Position numbers and translations under genes: made by a program. From Pseudochelatococcus sp050946405 (GTDB lineage: Bacteria > Pseudomonadota > Alphaproteobacteria > Rhizobiales > Beijerinckiaceae): a stretch of 64,000 nt of DNA. Below the pieces are notes generated by a model. The model saw nothing but the letters and a program-made list of their open reading frames with translations, was not told the DNA's origin and did not search any database. Each line of letters starts with the position of its first letter. Position 1 is the first letter of the stretch. This document shows, piece after piece, positions 63,251 through 64,000 of this stretch. Location: contig NZ_JBMNUS010000001.1 of assembly GCF_050946405.1 (NCBI RefSeq), forward strand, positions 682,001-746,000, given 5' to 3'.

Positions 63251-64000
63251 CATTGCCGGTGTCGCCGCCCGGCGAAACGGCCGGCACGGTCGCGTTCGAC
63301 CGCTCGATCAGCGAGCGGATGTCGGGCGTCACAACCGGATAATCCCACGATCCTTCGATCTCGATGGGAAAGGCGGGCGAGTCGCTGCCTTCGCCGGCCT
63401 TCGCCGCCATCGCCACGGCGCGCAGGGCGAGCGTCCGCTCGGCGATGTCGACGATGCCCGACATGACGCCGTCGAGCCCGCCGTGCCCGTGCATTCTCCC
63501 CTCGAACGCGCCGACGCCGCCGTCGATCTGCAGGTTCGCCTCGATGGTCTCGAAGGGCGTGCGCCCGCCCCGCCAGTCGAGCGCGGTGGCGAGCGGACGT
63601 TGCTCCATGCGCCGGACGACGCTGTTCAGATCCACCGTCGACAGTTCGCCATCGGTGATTCGCGCCGATACCTGACCCGAGAGACCGCGCATGATGACCT
63701 TGACGGAGCGGCCCGCGCCGCGCAGGACGACCTGCCCGCCGGCTTCACCCGACAGAAACGGTGTGCCGGTGAGATCGAGCAGCGTCGCGCGCGCATCCAC
63801 GCCCTCGAACGCGCCGGCGAGTTGGGCGGAGAGTCCGTCTTGATCGGGCAGCAGTTGCAGGCGGCCCTTGACGAGACCGTCTCCCAGCCGGGCCTGGTTG
63901 AGCGCGACTTCGAGCTTTCCGTTGGCGGCCAGAATGCCCGCCGCCACCTCCTGGAAGGTGAGCGGCCCCGCCCTTGCCCGCGCGACGGAAAGGCGGATGT
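63237..64000 (-). CDS. AsmA family protein, C-terminal part
   Basis: The frame is open to the right edge of the window, so the N-terminus is missing; about 254 residues are seen. The AsmA C-terminal pattern is clear: LTFQEVAAGILAANGKLEVALNQARLGDGLVKGRLQL, GLSGQVSARITDGELSTVDLNSVVRRMEQRPL and the closing IEIEGSWDYPVVTPDIRSLIERS. Such inner-membrane-anchored periplasmic proteins belong to the bridge-like lipid transfer group. A distant relative lies at 18.7-22.0 kb. The last residues overlap the plus-strand terminator hairpin. Confidence 0.9.
   Translation of the reverse strand, partial: IRLSVARARAGPLTFQEVAAGILAANGKLEVALNQARLGDGLVKGRLQLLPDQDGLSAQLAGAFEGVDARATLLDLTGTPFLSGEAGGQVVLRGAGRSVKVIMRGLSGQVSARITDGELSTVDLNSVVRRMEQRPLATALDWRGGRTPFETIEANLQIDGGVGAFEGRMHGHGGLDGVMSGIVDIAERTLALRAVAMAAKAGEGSDSPAFPIEIEGSWDYPVVTPDIRSLIERSNATVPAVSPGGDTGNEKPR

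Overview
The window reads as core chromosome of a GC-rich alphaproteobacterium of the order Hyphomicrobiales (Rhizobiales). The evidence is the gene content and order: plsX-fabH-ihfA-MerR, recG diverging from sdhE-mfd, a TolC/PIMT/PopZ neighbourhood, valS-exoR-xthA, a DksA without zinc cysteines, a dual cold-shock-domain protein beside a DUF192 protein, and IalB and ubiquinol-cytochrome c chaperone family proteins. No plasmid, phage, transposase, CRISPR array or rRNA operon is visible. Two tRNAs are present (Cys-GCA and Asn-GTT).

Layout. 0-3.2 kb: a truncated gene, an isolated PhyH-like dioxygenase with an AT-rich upstream region, then ubiA and a small exported protein. 3.4-10.2 kb: rsmE, a glyoxalase, dksA, DUF971, an orphan TRAP receptor, the Mrp/ApbC Fe-S carrier, a beta-hydroxyacid dehydrogenase and a siderophore-interacting flavoprotein. 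10.2-13.8 kb: cysE and an amino-acid ABC importer without an ATPase gene. 13.9-18.6 kb: popZ, tolC, pcm, the two tRNAs and a GreA/Rnk-like factor. 18.7-28 kb: a giant AsmA/YhdP-like protein, bcp, valS, exoR and xthA. 28-34.1 kb: recG, sdhE and mfd (repair and SDH flavinylation). 34.1-39.3 kb: an acyltransferase-like membrane protein, dual CSD, DUF192, DUF2852, bpt, RDD and MerR. 39.7-44.8 kb: ihfA, fabH, plsX, YceD, the bc1 chaperone and bamE (lipid and envelope biogenesis). 44.8-49.4 kb: tal, pncB, argH and a DMT exporter, joined by 4-base overlaps. 49.7-55 kb: an Fe3+/thiamine-type ABC transporter split between strands, then an O-antigen-ligase-like membrane protein. 55.1-60.2 kb: two cyclophilins, queA, tgt, an SGNH-like membrane protein and a DsbA-family protein. 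60.2-64 kb: a YejA-like peptide-binding protein, an IalB-family protein and the end of an AsmA-family gene.

The most distinctive feature is not a gene. A family of about 105-bp intergenic elements, each made of two stem-loops, occurs six times (copies near 0.32, 1.6, 6.9, 13.8, 27.9 and 39.6 kb). In four copies the element overlaps the stop codon of a neighbouring gene. Two further short repeat families occur nearby, and a cluster of four hairpins lies between recG and xthA. I found no clearly new multi-gene system. The best leads are the repeat/stop-codon association, a Tgt that appears to lack all four zinc ligands, the split transporter with overlapping 3' ends, and an uncharacterised membrane-anchored SGNH-like protein.
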